Below the pieces are notes generated by a model. That model was not told where the DNA came from. It saw only the letters and a program-made list of their open reading frames with translations, and made no database searches. Below are positions 36,280 through 44,882 of a stretch of 64,000 nt of DNA, in pieces. The DNA is taken from NCBI RefSeq assembly GCF_020193575.1, contig NZ_JADYVD010000014.1, positions 62,001-126,000 of the forward strand. Direction: 5' to 3'. This DNA comes from Ensifer sp. IC4062 (GTDB lineage: Bacteria; Pseudomonadota; Alphaproteobacteria; Rhizobiales; Rhizobiaceae). The position numbers and the translations under genes were made by a program. Every line of letters starts with the position of its first letter. Position 1 is the stretch's first letter.

Positions 36280-36846
36280 ATGTCGCGCGCATGGGACAGA
36301 ACTGGAACATGGATCGGCTGGGCGTTCTTCTCCGATCTGTCGAACGCCTTGGCGCTGACACTCGGCTACATGTTCTCCAGAACCGTGACCATGCAGTACC
36401 CCGACAAGGAGAAATGGCTGCCCTATTCGCGTTACCGCGGGCATCACTTCTTGAAGCGTGACGAAGAGGGCGAGATCAAGTGCGTGGCCTGTGAACTCTG
36501 CGCGCGGATCTGTCCCTGCGACTGCATCGAAGTCGTTCCCTATGAGGACGAGAGGGGCAACCGGCGACCGGCCAAATTCGAGATCGACACCGCCCGATGC
36601 CTGTTCTGCGGATTGTGCGAGGACGCCTGCCCGGCGGATGCGATCGCGCTTGGCCAACAATATGAATTCTCGAGTTTTTCTTCCCGCGACCTGGTGATCG
36701 GGCGCGACGACCTGCTCACCAAGCCCGGCAAGGCCGCGACTGGTGGCGGCGTGGTTGCTGCCCGCCTTGATACGAAGAAGGACGTTCTGGTGGAGGCGAG
36801 CGAGCCGCAGGGTTACAACTGGTGGCGAAATATCCGCCGAACGTGA
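36280..36846 (+). CDS. nuoI: NADH-quinone oxidoreductase subunit I
   Basis: A 188-residue subunit with two [4Fe-4S] clusters (N6a, N6b) that pass electrons toward the quinone site. Ligands are Cys68, 71, 74, 78 (CVACELCARICP) and Cys107, 110, 113, 117 (CLFCGLCEDACP). The start at 36280 has GGAG 6 bp upstream. The N-terminal SNALALTLGYMFSRTVTMQY and HFLKRDEEGEIKC are typical. Length is a little over the usual 160 because of a C-terminal tail (KPGKAATGGGVVAARLDTKK). It lies between nuoH and the CBS gene. Confidence 0.96.
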   Translation: MSRAWDRTGTWIGWAFFSDLSNALALTLGYMFSRTVTMQYPDKEKWLPYSRYRGHHFLKRDEEGEIKCVACELCARICPCDCIEVVPYEDERGNRRPAKFEIDTARCLFCGLCEDACPADAIALGQQYEFSSFSSRDLVIGRDDLLTKPGKAATGGGVVAARLDTKKDVLVEASEPQGYNWWRNIRRT

Positions 36847-36890
36847 ACGCGCGTCGGTTGTCAATGCCGTAGCGACCGCACGCGCCTTAA

Positions 36891-36972
36891 ACCGCGGGCA
36901 ATTTTGGGATAAAATAGTGCAGCAATTCAAAGTGCTACAGCGACCTTGTTGCTTCTGACACTCGGCGCTGCA
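36891..36972. repeat. Rhizobial palindromic mosaic repeat, copy 5 (nuoI-CBS junction)
   Basis: GTGCAGCAATTCAAAGTGCT, then ACAGCGACCTTGTTGC and CGGCGCTGCAG, closely match copy 2 (31967). Its right end lies 15 bp upstream of the CBS start codon, so the ribosome-binding site CAGGAGG directly adjoins the repeat. Confidence 0.8.
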
Positions 36973-36987
36973 GGGCAGGAGGCGCAA

Positions 36988-37428
36988 ATGTTTGTTGGCG
37001 AAATCGTGAAGAACAAGGGCGTCGGGGTCATCGCGGTCACGCCCGCCCACACCATGGTGGAGGTGCTGCGGCTGTTTCGCGAAAGCAATATCGGCTTCGT
37101 GGTCGTCAGCCGCGCCCCTGGGGAATACCTGGGTACGCTTTCGGAACGGGATTGCTGCAACGCATTGGCGGAATACGGAGCCGACGCGGCGACGATGCGG
37201 GCTGCTGACATCATGAACCGCAGTGTCGCGACCTGTTCGACACAGGATTTGCTGCCCTACGTGATGGCGATGATGACCCAGCGGCGTACGCGCCATGTGC
37301 TCGTGCTCGAAGGCGATGCCGTTGTCGGCGTGGTCAGCATCGGCGACGTCGTCAAGCACAGGCTCGACGAGGCGTTGCGCACGGAGCAGGACCTGCACGA
37401 TTACATTTGTGGGACCCATTATCACTGA
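36988..37428 (+). CDS. CBS-pair domain protein in complex I cluster
   Basis: A 146-residue protein of two CBS domains (about 1-65 and 72-135): MFVGEIVKNKGVGVIAVTPA, VVSRAPGEYLGTLSERDC and AADIMNRSVATCSTQDLLPY, LVLEGDAVVGVVSIGDVVKH. CBS pairs bind adenine nucleotides and sense energy or redox state. The start at 36988 has AGGAGG 5 bp upstream. It follows nuoI on the same strand and converges on nuoG with 103 bp between. Placement inside a complex I cluster suggests a regulatory or accessory role for the enzyme, but this is inference; single CBS proteins also act on unrelated targets. Confidence 0.9.
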   Translation: MFVGEIVKNKGVGVIAVTPAHTMVEVLRLFRESNIGFVVVSRAPGEYLGTLSERDCCNALAEYGADAATMRAADIMNRSVATCSTQDLLPYVMAMMTQRRTRHVLVLEGDAVVGVVSIGDVVKHRLDEALRTEQDLHDYICGTHYH

Positions 37429-37531
37429 CGAGATCAGCCGGGAGAGAACCACATCAACAATCGGGAAGCGGCAGAGGGGGCTGCGCTCGGTAGCTCCCAA
37501 ATTCTAGGACGGTATCGCGGGAGCGATCTAA

Positions 37532-40096
37532 TCAAATCCGATCTTGCTCAAAGGCGGAACCAGTGGAAGCGGCGCTCTCGAAGGCCGGCGCGGCCTCGCG
37601 AACCTCCACCGGACATGGATATTCCCCCCGCCGCATCAGGCTGTTGAGGCGCAGCGCCTTGTAGTTCTCGGGCACAAACACGAGGCCCCTCGGGAAGCGC
37701 CGGTTGACCTTGAGCTTCGCCGTCAGTTCGCCCTGTGCAGATTGCACCACCACCTGATCCTGATCCGAAAGACCGAGCTCGGCGGCATCCTCAGCGCTTA
37801 TTTCGACATAGGGATCGTCCGCAACGGTATTCAGAATTTCCGAGTGTTCGGAAAGATAACCGTTGTGGAACAGCCCATTGCCGGTCACCAGCACGAGCCG
37901 GCCGGTTGGTTTCGGGGCAGGCGGCGCGGAGAAGAACGTGCTAGCTGCGGGCGTCGGCGCCGCGTTGGTGAAGGCACCGTCGGGGCCGAGCCCGTCCTGC
38001 GTCAGCCCCTCATAGGCCGGAAGAAGCTGGGCAATCTCGTCGAAAATCTCGCGTTGCGTCAACGGCTGCAGCGGTTCATTGCGGAGCGCCGCGACGAAGT
38101 CGAAGATCGCCAGATTGCTTCGCGCCTCGAAGGCTGGTTCGCGGAATTTGCGAACCGTCTGAAGCCGGCCCTCGTTGTTGGTAAAGGTACCGGCTTCCTC
38201 GCCGAAACCCGCCGCGGGCAAGACGACCTCCGCCAGACCTGCCGTCTCCGTGAGGAAGGTATCCTGCACGATGAGGAGGTCGATGGCGCCAAGCGCACGC
38301 GTCACGAAATCCCGGTCGGGATAGGCGATCAGAGGGTCGGTTCCGGCGACGTAAAGCGCGCCCATCCGCCCGTCGACGCAAAGCTCCAGCATCGCGTTGA
38401 GATCGGCGCCAGGTTCAGACGGAAGCTCGGCGCCCCAGGCCCGTTCGAGAGTTGCGCGCGCCCCATCGTCGGTGACTGCACTGAGCCCCGGCAGCGCCGC
38501 GGGCAGAACCCCCATGTCCCAGGCGCCCATCTGGTTGGAGCGGTCGAAGAGGAATTGCATCGCCGGGTTCTTGCCGAGCAGATGGAGAGCCTTGAGCAGG
38601 TTGTTGATCTGCTGCAGCGTCGCGCGCGCTTCGGATGATCTCAGGACGTCGATGCTGACAAGCACGGTGACACTTCCACTCTCCTCGAGTACCGAGGCCA
38701 GACGTTCCTGCGCGCCGCTGCTCGCTGCAGGCCAACCGGTTGTCGCGCCGATATTGGCGTCGCCCGGCAAGGTCTGACCGAGCGCGGCCACGATCGCCGC
38801 AAGGCTCGCCGCTTCTCCGCCCGGCCGCACGCGAACCACCGCACGGGCATCGGCGTCGAGACGCGATGGTCGCGCCGAGAGCATGAGCAGTCCGGTGTGT
38901 CGACGCCGCGCGGCATCCCTGAGCAGGTATTCGGTAACGGGGTTTTCTTCCGTCACGTTGCCGCCGATCACCAGCACACAGTCGCGACCGAGCACCTCTT
39001 CCAACGGTGCGCGGGCATGAAAACCCGCCACCAGCGGGCCGAGCGCGTCGTAGGGCGTAGACCAGCGCGACGAGCAGTCGATGTTGTTCGTGCGGAACAC
39101 GGTCCGCATCAGCTTCTGGAACTGATAGAGCACCTCGTTGGGCAGGCGCGCGGACGCAAGCCCGCCGGCGGCCTTGCTCTCGACAGCCGAGAGGCGCCGA
39201 CGCAGGTAGTCGCCAGCCTCCTCCCAGGAAACCGGAGTGAGCGCGCCGTCGCGACGGATCATCGGTCGCTTGATCCGATCTCGGCTCTCGATGAAGTCGA
39301 GCCCGAAGCGTCCGCGCACGCAGAGCGTTTCTCGGTTGACCCCGTGCTCCCAGTCCGAGCGGACGCGCATGAACTCGCCCTTGCGTGCTCCCACGGTCAG
39401 TTGGCAGCCGGTGCCGCAATGCGGGCAGATGGTGTCGGTCTCGTTGAGATCCCAGGGACGTGCCTTGTAGCGATACGGGAAACTCATCAGCGCGCCGACG
39501 GGGCAGACTTCGACGCAGTTGCCGCACTGGTCGCAGCTCGCAAGACTGCCCTCGAAACCGGTGACGGCGGTGTCCATACCCTTTTCGACCGTCCCCAAGG
39601 CGACCGCGCCGACGACCTCTTCACACATCCTGACGCAACGCTGGCACTGGATGCACCTGTTGACGTTCATGATGATGACCGGGCTCAGACGGATGTCCTT
39701 CGAGTGGAACACGCGCTTGGGATCGCGGAACTCGCTTTTGCGGGGACCGTAAGCCATCACCATGTCCTGCAGCTCGCACTCTCCGCCCTTGTCGCAGATC
39801 GGACAGTCGAGCGGGTGGTTGGCGAGCAGCATGTCGAGCATGGACGAGCGCGTTTCCTCGATCAGCGGCGTGTTCGTCCTGATCACCATCCCATCGGTGA
39901 CCGCGGTCGCGCAGGATGGCTGCAGTCGCCTGAGCCCTTCGATCTCCACCAGGCACATGCGGCAGGAGGCAAGTGCCGGCAGTCGCTTCCAGTAGCAGAA
40001 GGTCGGGATGTCGATGCCCAAACGCTCGGCCGCACTGAGCACCGTGGAGCCTGCCTCAACTTCCAGCGTTTGTCCGTCGATCGTGATACTAACCAT
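37532..40096 (-). CDS. nuoG: NADH-quinone oxidoreductase subunit G
   Basis: An 854-residue peripheral subunit with several iron-sulfur clusters. Ligands seen: [2Fe-2S] Cys34, 45, 48, 62; N5 His94, Cys98, 101, 107 (HPLDCPICDKGGEC); the next cluster Cys148, 151, 154 and, in a second group, Cys188, 191, 194 with Cys158 and Cys198 shared in the usual way; and the extra N7-type set Cys224, 227, 231, 259 (CPHCGTGC and LCVRGRF), known from E. coli and Thermus but missing from many NuoG proteins. A molybdopterin-oxidoreductase-like domain fills the rest. The start MVSITIDGQTLEVEAG is at 40096; an upstream extension lies in a repeat. Last gene of nuoABCDEFG. Confidence 0.95.
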   Translation of the reverse strand: MVSITIDGQTLEVEAGSTVLSAAERLGIDIPTFCYWKRLPALASCRMCLVEIEGLRRLQPSCATAVTDGMVIRTNTPLIEETRSSMLDMLLANHPLDCPICDKGGECELQDMVMAYGPRKSEFRDPKRVFHSKDIRLSPVIIMNVNRCIQCQRCVRMCEEVVGAVALGTVEKGMDTAVTGFEGSLASCDQCGNCVEVCPVGALMSFPYRYKARPWDLNETDTICPHCGTGCQLTVGARKGEFMRVRSDWEHGVNRETLCVRGRFGLDFIESRDRIKRPMIRRDGALTPVSWEEAGDYLRRRLSAVESKAAGGLASARLPNEVLYQFQKLMRTVFRTNNIDCSSRWSTPYDALGPLVAGFHARAPLEEVLGRDCVLVIGGNVTEENPVTEYLLRDAARRRHTGLLMLSARPSRLDADARAVVRVRPGGEAASLAAIVAALGQTLPGDANIGATTGWPAASSGAQERLASVLEESGSVTVLVSIDVLRSSEARATLQQINNLLKALHLLGKNPAMQFLFDRSNQMGAWDMGVLPAALPGLSAVTDDGARATLERAWGAELPSEPGADLNAMLELCVDGRMGALYVAGTDPLIAYPDRDFVTRALGAIDLLIVQDTFLTETAGLAEVVLPAAGFGEEAGTFTNNEGRLQTVRKFREPAFEARSNLAIFDFVAALRNEPLQPLTQREIFDEIAQLLPAYEGLTQDGLGPDGAFTNAAPTPAASTFFSAPPAPKPTGRLVLVTGNGLFHNGYLSEHSEILNTVADDPYVEISAEDAAELGLSDQDQVVVQSAQGELTAKLKVNRRFPRGLVFVPENYKALRLNSLMRRGEYPCPVEVREAAPAFESAASTGSAFEQDRI

Positions 40097-40132
40097 ATTT
40101 CCTCGCAGCCCTGCCCCCGCAGATCTTTCTTT

Positions 40133-40175
40133 CATGTCGTTGTCCCAAAATCGCTGAACACTTTTGGGCGACATG
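40133..40175. repeat. Palindromic element between nuoF and nuoG
   Basis: CATGTCG (40133-40139) and CCCAAAA (40144-40150) pair with TTTTGGG (40162-40168) and CGACATG (40169-40175), leaving a 4-base bulge and an 11-base loop. It occupies nearly the whole nuoF-nuoG gap, 3 bp after the nuoF stop, and is a diverged member of the mosaic repeat class. It could modulate the amount of nuoG message. Confidence 0.7.
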
Positions 40176-40177
40176 CA

Positions 40178-41443
40178 TTAGTGGAACGGGCATCTCCGCT
40201 CCTCGATATGGGCGACAAACTCCTCGCGGAAATGCTTGAGTGCTGCCCGCAATCCCATCGCCGCGCCGTCGCCCAAGGCACAGAACGTATTGCCGAAAAT
40301 GCCCTTGCAGAGCATGTCCAGTTGCTCCAGGTCGCCGGGCGCGCCTTCCCCGGCCTCGATCCGGCGCAGGACCTTGACGACCCAGTTCAAGCCCTCCCGG
40401 CATGGCGTGCACTTGCCGCAGGACTCATGGTGGAAGAATTCGATGATCCGGGTCGCGACCTTCACCATACAGGTGGTGTCGTCGACCACGATCACGCCGG
40501 CCGAACCGAGCATCGAACCGGCGGCGGCGAGCGAATCGAAATCCATCCCCACTTCCAGCCCGTGCTCCGGGATGACCGGCGCCGAAACTCCGCCCGGGAT
40601 AACCGCCTTGATCTTGCGTCCCGGCAGCGCGCCGCCCGCATGCTCCTCGACCAGTTCCTTGAGCGGTATACCCATCGGCAACTCGTAGAGGCCGGGTTTC
40701 TTCACCTGTCCGCTCACGCAATAGAGCTTCGGACCTGGGCTCTTGTCCGGACCGATGCCGCGAAACCAGGCAGCCCCCCGTGTCACGATATGCGGCACGC
40801 AGGCGAGCGTCTCGACATTGTTGATCACCGTCGGGCTGGCATAGAGCCCGGCCACCGCCGGAAACGGCGGTTTCAATCGCGGCTGCGCCCGCTTGCCCTC
40901 GAGCGACTCGAGCATCGCGGTCTCCTCGCCGCAGATATAGGCGCCGGCGCCGCAGTGGATGTGGACAGTGAAGTTAAAATCCGAGCCCAGAATGCCCTTT
41001 CCGAGGTATCCCTTTTCGTGAGCCTCCGCGATCGCCTGCTCCAGGCGACGGATAGCCGCCACGTATTCTCCGCGGATATAGACATAGGCGATTTCCGCCC
41101 CGATCGCGTAGCCGCTCACTGCCAGCCCCTCGATGAGCTGGTGGGGGTCGCGCTCCATGATGATGCGGTCCTTGAAGGTGCCGGGCTCTCCCTCGTCCGC
41201 GTTGCAGCACAGATATTTCGGCTTGTCGCCCCCTTTCGGCACGAAGCTCCACTTCATTCCGGTCGGGAACCCGGCACCGCCGCGACCGCGGAGGTTCGAT
41301 TGTTTCACGAGCTCTACGACCTCGCCAGGCGTGTATTCGCCGAGCACCTTCCGAAGCGCCTGATAGCCGCCGCCGGCCTCATAGGTTGAAAGCAGATGGC
41401 CGTTCGCGACCTCGACATTCTTGAGAAGAACCGGCTCGTACAT
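40178..41443 (-). CDS. nuoF: NADH-quinone oxidoreductase subunit F
   Basis: A 421-residue subunit that binds NADH, FMN and the N3 [4Fe-4S] cluster. Nucleotide-binding loops are RGRGGAGFPTGMKWSFVP and CCNADEGEPGTFKDR; FMN region AYICGEETAMLESLEG; cluster ligands in SCGKCTPCREG with a fourth Cys in MLCKGIFGNTFCALGD. Start MYEPVLLKNVEVAN at 41443 is 5 bp after the nuoE stop. Complete length for the family. Confidence 0.97.
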   Translation of the reverse strand: MYEPVLLKNVEVANGHLLSTYEAGGGYQALRKVLGEYTPGEVVELVKQSNLRGRGGAGFPTGMKWSFVPKGGDKPKYLCCNADEGEPGTFKDRIIMERDPHQLIEGLAVSGYAIGAEIAYVYIRGEYVAAIRRLEQAIAEAHEKGYLGKGILGSDFNFTVHIHCGAGAYICGEETAMLESLEGKRAQPRLKPPFPAVAGLYASPTVINNVETLACVPHIVTRGAAWFRGIGPDKSPGPKLYCVSGQVKKPGLYELPMGIPLKELVEEHAGGALPGRKIKAVIPGGVSAPVIPEHGLEVGMDFDSLAAAGSMLGSAGVIVVDDTTCMVKVATRIIEFFHHESCGKCTPCREGLNWVVKVLRRIEAGEGAPGDLEQLDMLCKGIFGNTFCALGDGAAMGLRAALKHFREEFVAHIEERRCPFH

Positions 41444-41447
41444 GGCG

Positions 41448-41960
41448 CTACTCTCCCGGCAACGGCTGAGCAACGTGCTCGACGCCCGTTACACGCCCCA
41501 CCGCGGCCCGAAGGCTATCCAGCAGCGCGTCCAGCCGCGCAACGTCAAGGTCGCCGTGGTAGTCGTCGCCGACCTGCATTACCGGAGCCATCTCGCAGGC
41601 ACCAAGGCACTCGACGGTGGAGAGCGTGAACAACCCGTCCGCCGTGCTGTCGCCCTTCCTGATACCGAGCACCGTTTCCAGGTGCGCCAGCAGCTTCTCG
41701 GAACCGCACAGCATGCAAGAAACATTGTCGCAGAGCTGCAGGTGGTACATGCCTACCGGCTCAGTGTGGAAGAGCGTGTAGAAGGTCGCTAGCTCGTAGA
41801 CCCAGATCCGCTCGACTCCGAGGATGTCGGCGACCTCCTCCAGCACGGGACCGGGCAGATGGCCATGTTCCTTCTGTGCGATCACAAGCGCGGGCATGAT
41901 CGCCGAGCGCTGGTCTGGATACGCCGCCGCTGCCTGTTCGATTTTTTCGCGCATGCTCAT
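41448..41960 (-). CDS. nuoE: NADH-quinone oxidoreductase subunit E
   Basis: A 170-residue thioredoxin-like subunit with the N1a [2Fe-2S] cluster: Cys77 and Cys82 (CDNVSC) and Cys118 and Cys122 (CLGAC). The N-terminal helical part (SAIMPALVIAQKEHGHLPGP, EEVADILGVERIWVYELATF) is typical. Start MSMREKIEQA at 41960, with a second ATG two codons later. It passes electrons with NuoF in the NADH-oxidising module; position between nuoD and nuoF is canonical. Confidence 0.96.
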   Translation of the reverse strand: MSMREKIEQAAAAYPDQRSAIMPALVIAQKEHGHLPGPVLEEVADILGVERIWVYELATFYTLFHTEPVGMYHLQLCDNVSCMLCGSEKLLAHLETVLGIRKGDSTADGLFTLSTVECLGACEMAPVMQVGDDYHGDLDVARLDALLDSLRAAVGRVTGVEHVAQPLPGE

Positions 41961-41974
41961 CGCGTCCAAATCTC

Positions 41975-43189
41975 CTACTTGTCCACCTCCGCCATGACAG
42001 GGTCGAGGCTGCCGAGCACGGCGATCATATCCGCCAGGTAGCGGGCGTTGGTGACCCCGAAGAGCGCCTGAAGATTGACGAACGATGGTGCCCGCACCTT
42101 CATGCGGAACGGTTTTGGCGACCCGTCGCTGATGATGTAGAAGCCGAGCTCGCCCTTTGGCGCCTCGATCGCTGAATAAACTTCGCCGGCCGGCACGTTG
42201 AAGCCATAGGCCGACAGATCGAAATGCTGGATCAGCGCCTCCATCGAACAGTGCACCCGTTCCTTGTCCAACGGGAAGGCGATCGTGGGCATGTCGATCT
42301 GGAACGGCCCTTCGGGCATCTGGGCGAGACATTGCTCGATGATGCGGATGCTTTCACGCATCTCGTCAACCCGGCACCGCCAGCGTGCGTAGCAATCGCC
42401 CTCGTCACGGGTAATGACCGTGAAATCGAGCCGATCGTAGATTTCGTAAGGCTCGTCACGCCGGATGTCCCAGTCGACACCGGAAGCACGCAGGTTCGGG
42501 CCGCTCAGGCCGAGGTCGATGGCGTCCTCGGCGGAGATCACGCCGATGCCTTCCGTGCGGTTGAGGAACACGCGGTTGTCTTCGAGCAATCGTTCATAAT
42601 CGCGAATCCGGCTCGGGAAGATGTCGCAGAACTCCCTGATCTTCGGAAGGAAGCCATCAGGTAGGTCTTCGCGCACCCCGCCGACCCTGCAGAAGGAGGT
42701 GTGCATGCGCGCGCCGGTGATCATTTCCAGGAGGTCCATGATCATCTCGCGTTCGCGCATGACGTAAAGCAGCGCAGTCATGGCGCCGAGATCCATCGGC
42801 AGCGCGCCGGTGATCAGGAGATGGCCGGAGATCCGCGCCAGTTCGGCCATCAGCACGCGGATATATTGCGCGCGGATCGGCGCTTCGATCCCGAGGAGCT
42901 TCTCCACCGCCAGCGCGAAGGCCAGGTTGTTCGAGGGCGGACAGAGATAATCGAGCCGGTCTGTCAGCGGAAAGATCTGAGTATAGGTGAAACTCTCCGC
43001 CAATTTTTCCGTGCCGCGGTGAAGATAGCCGACATGCGGATCCACGCGCTCGACATACTCGCCATCCAGCTCGAGCACGAGCCTCAGGACCCCATGGGTG
43101 CTGGGGTGTTGTGGACCGAGGTTGAGTAGCACTTCCCTGGTCTTGAGCGCTTCACCTTCCGGTCTCATCAGCTCGGTGACTTCGGTCAT
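41975..43189 (-). CDS. nuoD: NADH-quinone oxidoreductase subunit D
   Basis: A 404-residue subunit lining the quinone site, related to [NiFe] hydrogenase large subunits. Motifs are LNLGPQHPSTHGVLRLVLEL (with the quinone-contacting His), HVGYLHRGTEKLAE, FPLTDRLDYLCPPSNN, GARMHTSFCRVGGVREDLP and the end APSFVNLQALFGVTNARYLADM. The ATG is at 43189; the open frame continues upstream across a repeat but the homology starts at MTEVTELMRPEGEA. Separate from nuoC by 77 bp containing a palindrome. Confidence 0.97.
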   Translation of the reverse strand: MTEVTELMRPEGEALKTREVLLNLGPQHPSTHGVLRLVLELDGEYVERVDPHVGYLHRGTEKLAESFTYTQIFPLTDRLDYLCPPSNNLAFALAVEKLLGIEAPIRAQYIRVLMAELARISGHLLITGALPMDLGAMTALLYVMREREMIMDLLEMITGARMHTSFCRVGGVREDLPDGFLPKIREFCDIFPSRIRDYERLLEDNRVFLNRTEGIGVISAEDAIDLGLSGPNLRASGVDWDIRRDEPYEIYDRLDFTVITRDEGDCYARWRCRVDEMRESIRIIEQCLAQMPEGPFQIDMPTIAFPLDKERVHCSMEALIQHFDLSAYGFNVPAGEVYSAIEAPKGELGFYIISDGSPKPFRMKVRAPSFVNLQALFGVTNARYLADMIAVLGSLDPVMAEVDK

Positions 43190-43229
43190 CTCAGCTCTCC
43201 GACGTCGAACGGCCTCCTTCAAATCAGTC

Positions 43230-43268
43230 TGAGCGGTCTGCGGGCGGAAACCCGCCTCATCCCGCTCT
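43230..43268. repeat. Palindromic element of the AGAGCGG type, copy B (nuoC-nuoD junction)
   Basis: GAGCGGTCTGCGGGCGG-AAA-CCCGCCTCATCCCGCTC is an imperfect inverted repeat with the same words as copy A at 34288. It covers the end of nuoC and the beginning of the space before nuoD, and would form a stem in the nuoC-nuoD message. Confidence 0.7.
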
Positions 43269-43803
43269 ACGGAATATCCCTGGTGGCAAGGTCGGGCTGC
43301 GTCGGCGGCGGGCCTTCGGCGCCAAACGGGTTCAGCTTGTCCTTGTAACCCCGGAGCGGAAAATCCTTGCGCTGCGGGAAACCCTCGAAGCCTTCCCACA
43401 TGTAGATCCGGCGCAGGTCGGGATGCCCGGTAAACCGGATGCCGTACATGTCCCATGCCTCGCGCTCGTGCCAGTTGGCGGTGCGCCAAACGCCCGTGAC
43501 CGAGGGAACCTCGGGGGGATCGCCAAGCCGGCACTTGATGCGGATGCGCCATTTGTTAGGCAGCGAATAGAGGTGGTAGACCGCCTCGTAACGCGGCGTT
43601 TCTGGATAATGGTCAACCCCGCAGATGTCCGAGAGGAAATTGAATTTGAGCGCCGGATCGTCTTTCAGGAACCAGCAGAACTCGACGATCTTCTCCGGCG
43701 GGACCGCAAAGACTTCGATGCCGTGCGCGGTGCCTAGATCTTCGATTGCTTCTCCAAAGCGCTCCAAGATCGGAGCGCGGTTGAGAGACGGGTCCACACT
43801 CAT
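43267..43803 (-). CDS. nuoC: NADH-quinone oxidoreductase subunit C
   Basis: A 178-residue peripheral subunit, separate from NuoD as in most alphaproteobacteria. Conserved segments are [60 protein letters not shown] and [20 protein letters not shown] followed by FPLRGY. Its start overlaps the nuoB end by 4 bp. The C-terminus with [14 protein letters not shown] is slightly different from the chromosomal type of rhizobia, which has about 200 residues. Confidence 0.95.
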   Translation of the reverse strand: MSVDPSLNRAPILERFGEAIEDLGTAHGIEVFAVPPEKIVEFCWFLKDDPALKFNFLSDICGVDHYPETPRYEAVYHLYSLPNKWRIRIKCRLGDPPEVPSVTGVWRTANWHEREAWDMYGIRFTGHPDLRRIYMWEGFEGFPQRKDFPLRGYKDKLNPFGAEGPPPTQPDLATRDIP

Positions 43804-44303
43804 GACGCTACAACCCGATCGAGAGGCGTCCCGGTCAACGCGCGGGACTTCTTGATCTTCTCCTGCAACAGCAAGAACCCGTGCATCAACGCCTCGGGCC
43901 GCGGCGGACAGCCGGGCACATGCACGTCGACCGGCACGAAAGTTTCCGACCCCTGCACCACGGCGTAGGTGTTGTAGACCCCGCCCGAAATGGCGCAGGT
44001 GCCCATGGCGATCACCCAGCGCGGCTCCGGCATCTGGTCGTAGAGCCGCCGGACGACCGGCGCGAATTTCCGCGTCACGGTTCCGGCGATGATCATCACG
44101 TCGGACTGGCGCGGCGACGGGCGGAACACCACGCCGAACCGATCGAGGTCATAGCGCGCACAACCGGCCGAGATCATCTCGATGGCGCAGCAGGCAATAC
44201 CGAAGGTCTCTGGCCACAGTGCCGACCTTCGGCTCCAGCTGATCACGCTGTCGGCCGTCGTGAACAGGACACTGTCGCGGATCGCGTTTCCTACTCCTCC
44301 CAT
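43800..44303 (-). CDS. nuoB: NADH-quinone oxidoreductase subunit B
   Basis: A 167-residue subunit carrying cluster N2, the last electron carrier before quinone. Ligands are the adjacent Cys38-Cys39 ([10 protein letters not shown]), Cys103 ([12 protein letters not shown]) and Cys132 ([14 protein letters not shown]). The conserved [20 protein letters not shown] is present. It overlaps nuoA by 13 bp and nuoC by 4 bp. Confidence 0.97.
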   Translation of the reverse strand: MGGVGNAIRDSVLFTTADSVISWSRRSALWPETFGIACCAIEMISAGCARYDLDRFGVVFRPSPRQSDVMIIAGTVTRKFAPVVRRLYDQMPEPRWVIAMGTCAISGGVYNTYAVVQGSETFVPVDVHVPGCPPRPEALMHGFLLLQEKIKKSRALTGTPLDRVVAS

Positions 44304-44656
44304 TCAAGCGCTCCCTTCAGCCAAGCGTAGGCGAAGCCTACGAGAAGCAGCACGATGAAAACGAACATCTCGACAAAACCGACCAGCCCGATTTCTTTCA
44401 GGACGACGGCCCAAGGAAAGAGGAACATCGTCTCGACGTCGAAGACGACCAGCAGGATCGCAAGGATATAGAACTGCACCCGGAAGCGACCTCCCGCGGC
44501 CTCGCCCGCAGGGTCCATGCCGCATTCATAGGGCATGTTCTTTGCCGGATAAGGGTTGGACGGGCGCAGCAGCGAGGACACAAAAAGCGTCGCCCCTGCC
44601 ACCAGAACAACTCCAGCGACCATGAGAAGAACCGGCAGAAATTCCATTGCCGTCAT
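44291..44656 (-). CDS. nuoA: NADH-quinone oxidoreductase subunit A
   Basis: A 121-residue membrane subunit with three helices and the conserved loop [20 protein letters not shown] followed by [20 protein letters not shown]. It is the first gene of nuoABCDEFG on this strand and overlaps nuoB. The start [12 protein letters not shown] lacks an obvious ribosome-binding site; the second ATG at 44647 is possible. Confidence 0.96.
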   Translation of the reverse strand: MTAMEFLPVLLMVAGVVLVAGATLFVSSLLRPSNPYPAKNMPYECGMDPAGEAAGGRFRVQFYILAILLVVFDVETMFLFPWAVVLKEIGLVGFVEMFVFIVLLLVGFAYAWLKGALEWEE

Positions 44657-44882
44657 ATCATTACGCCCCGCTCAACCAACGAGGGCTCAGTCGCGATGTA
44701 GGGCGGGTAAATATCGTCGCCCCGAAAGCAACCTGGGCAATCCTTTAGAGACTCTATTCTGTCGGGCGGATCATTGCAAATCCAATCGATTAGGCGGGAT
44801 CGGTTCGAATTGGGTCGTTTTCGGGTTAGTGACCGCATGTGCGTAGAGGGGGGTATTAGCACCCGCTGATCCGACCAACTCC
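44657..44882. other. Gap between nuoN and nuoA, probable promoter region
   Basis: 226 bp separate the end of nuoN from nuoA on the same strand, the only gap over 100 bp in the minus-strand complex I genes apart from those with repeats. It contains no repeat and no gene, so a separate promoter for nuoA-G is likely here; I found no convincing FNR/FixK-type dyad or -35/-10 pair. Confidence 0.45.

Noticed and set aside
31967-36972. The repeats at 31967, 35050 and 36891 as a CRISPR array or attachment sites
   Set aside because: They are palindromic, of unequal length, widely spaced and separated by genes; no regular spacers, cas genes or integrase are present.
38897-41389. An 830-codon open frame antisense to nuoF and nuoG
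   Set aside because: Shadow of two well-supported genes; no recognisable motifs.
44657-44882. FNR/FixK-type box upstream of nuoA
   Set aside because: Only partial half-sites (TTGCAATGATC) were found, without the TTGAT-N4-ATCAA symmetry.
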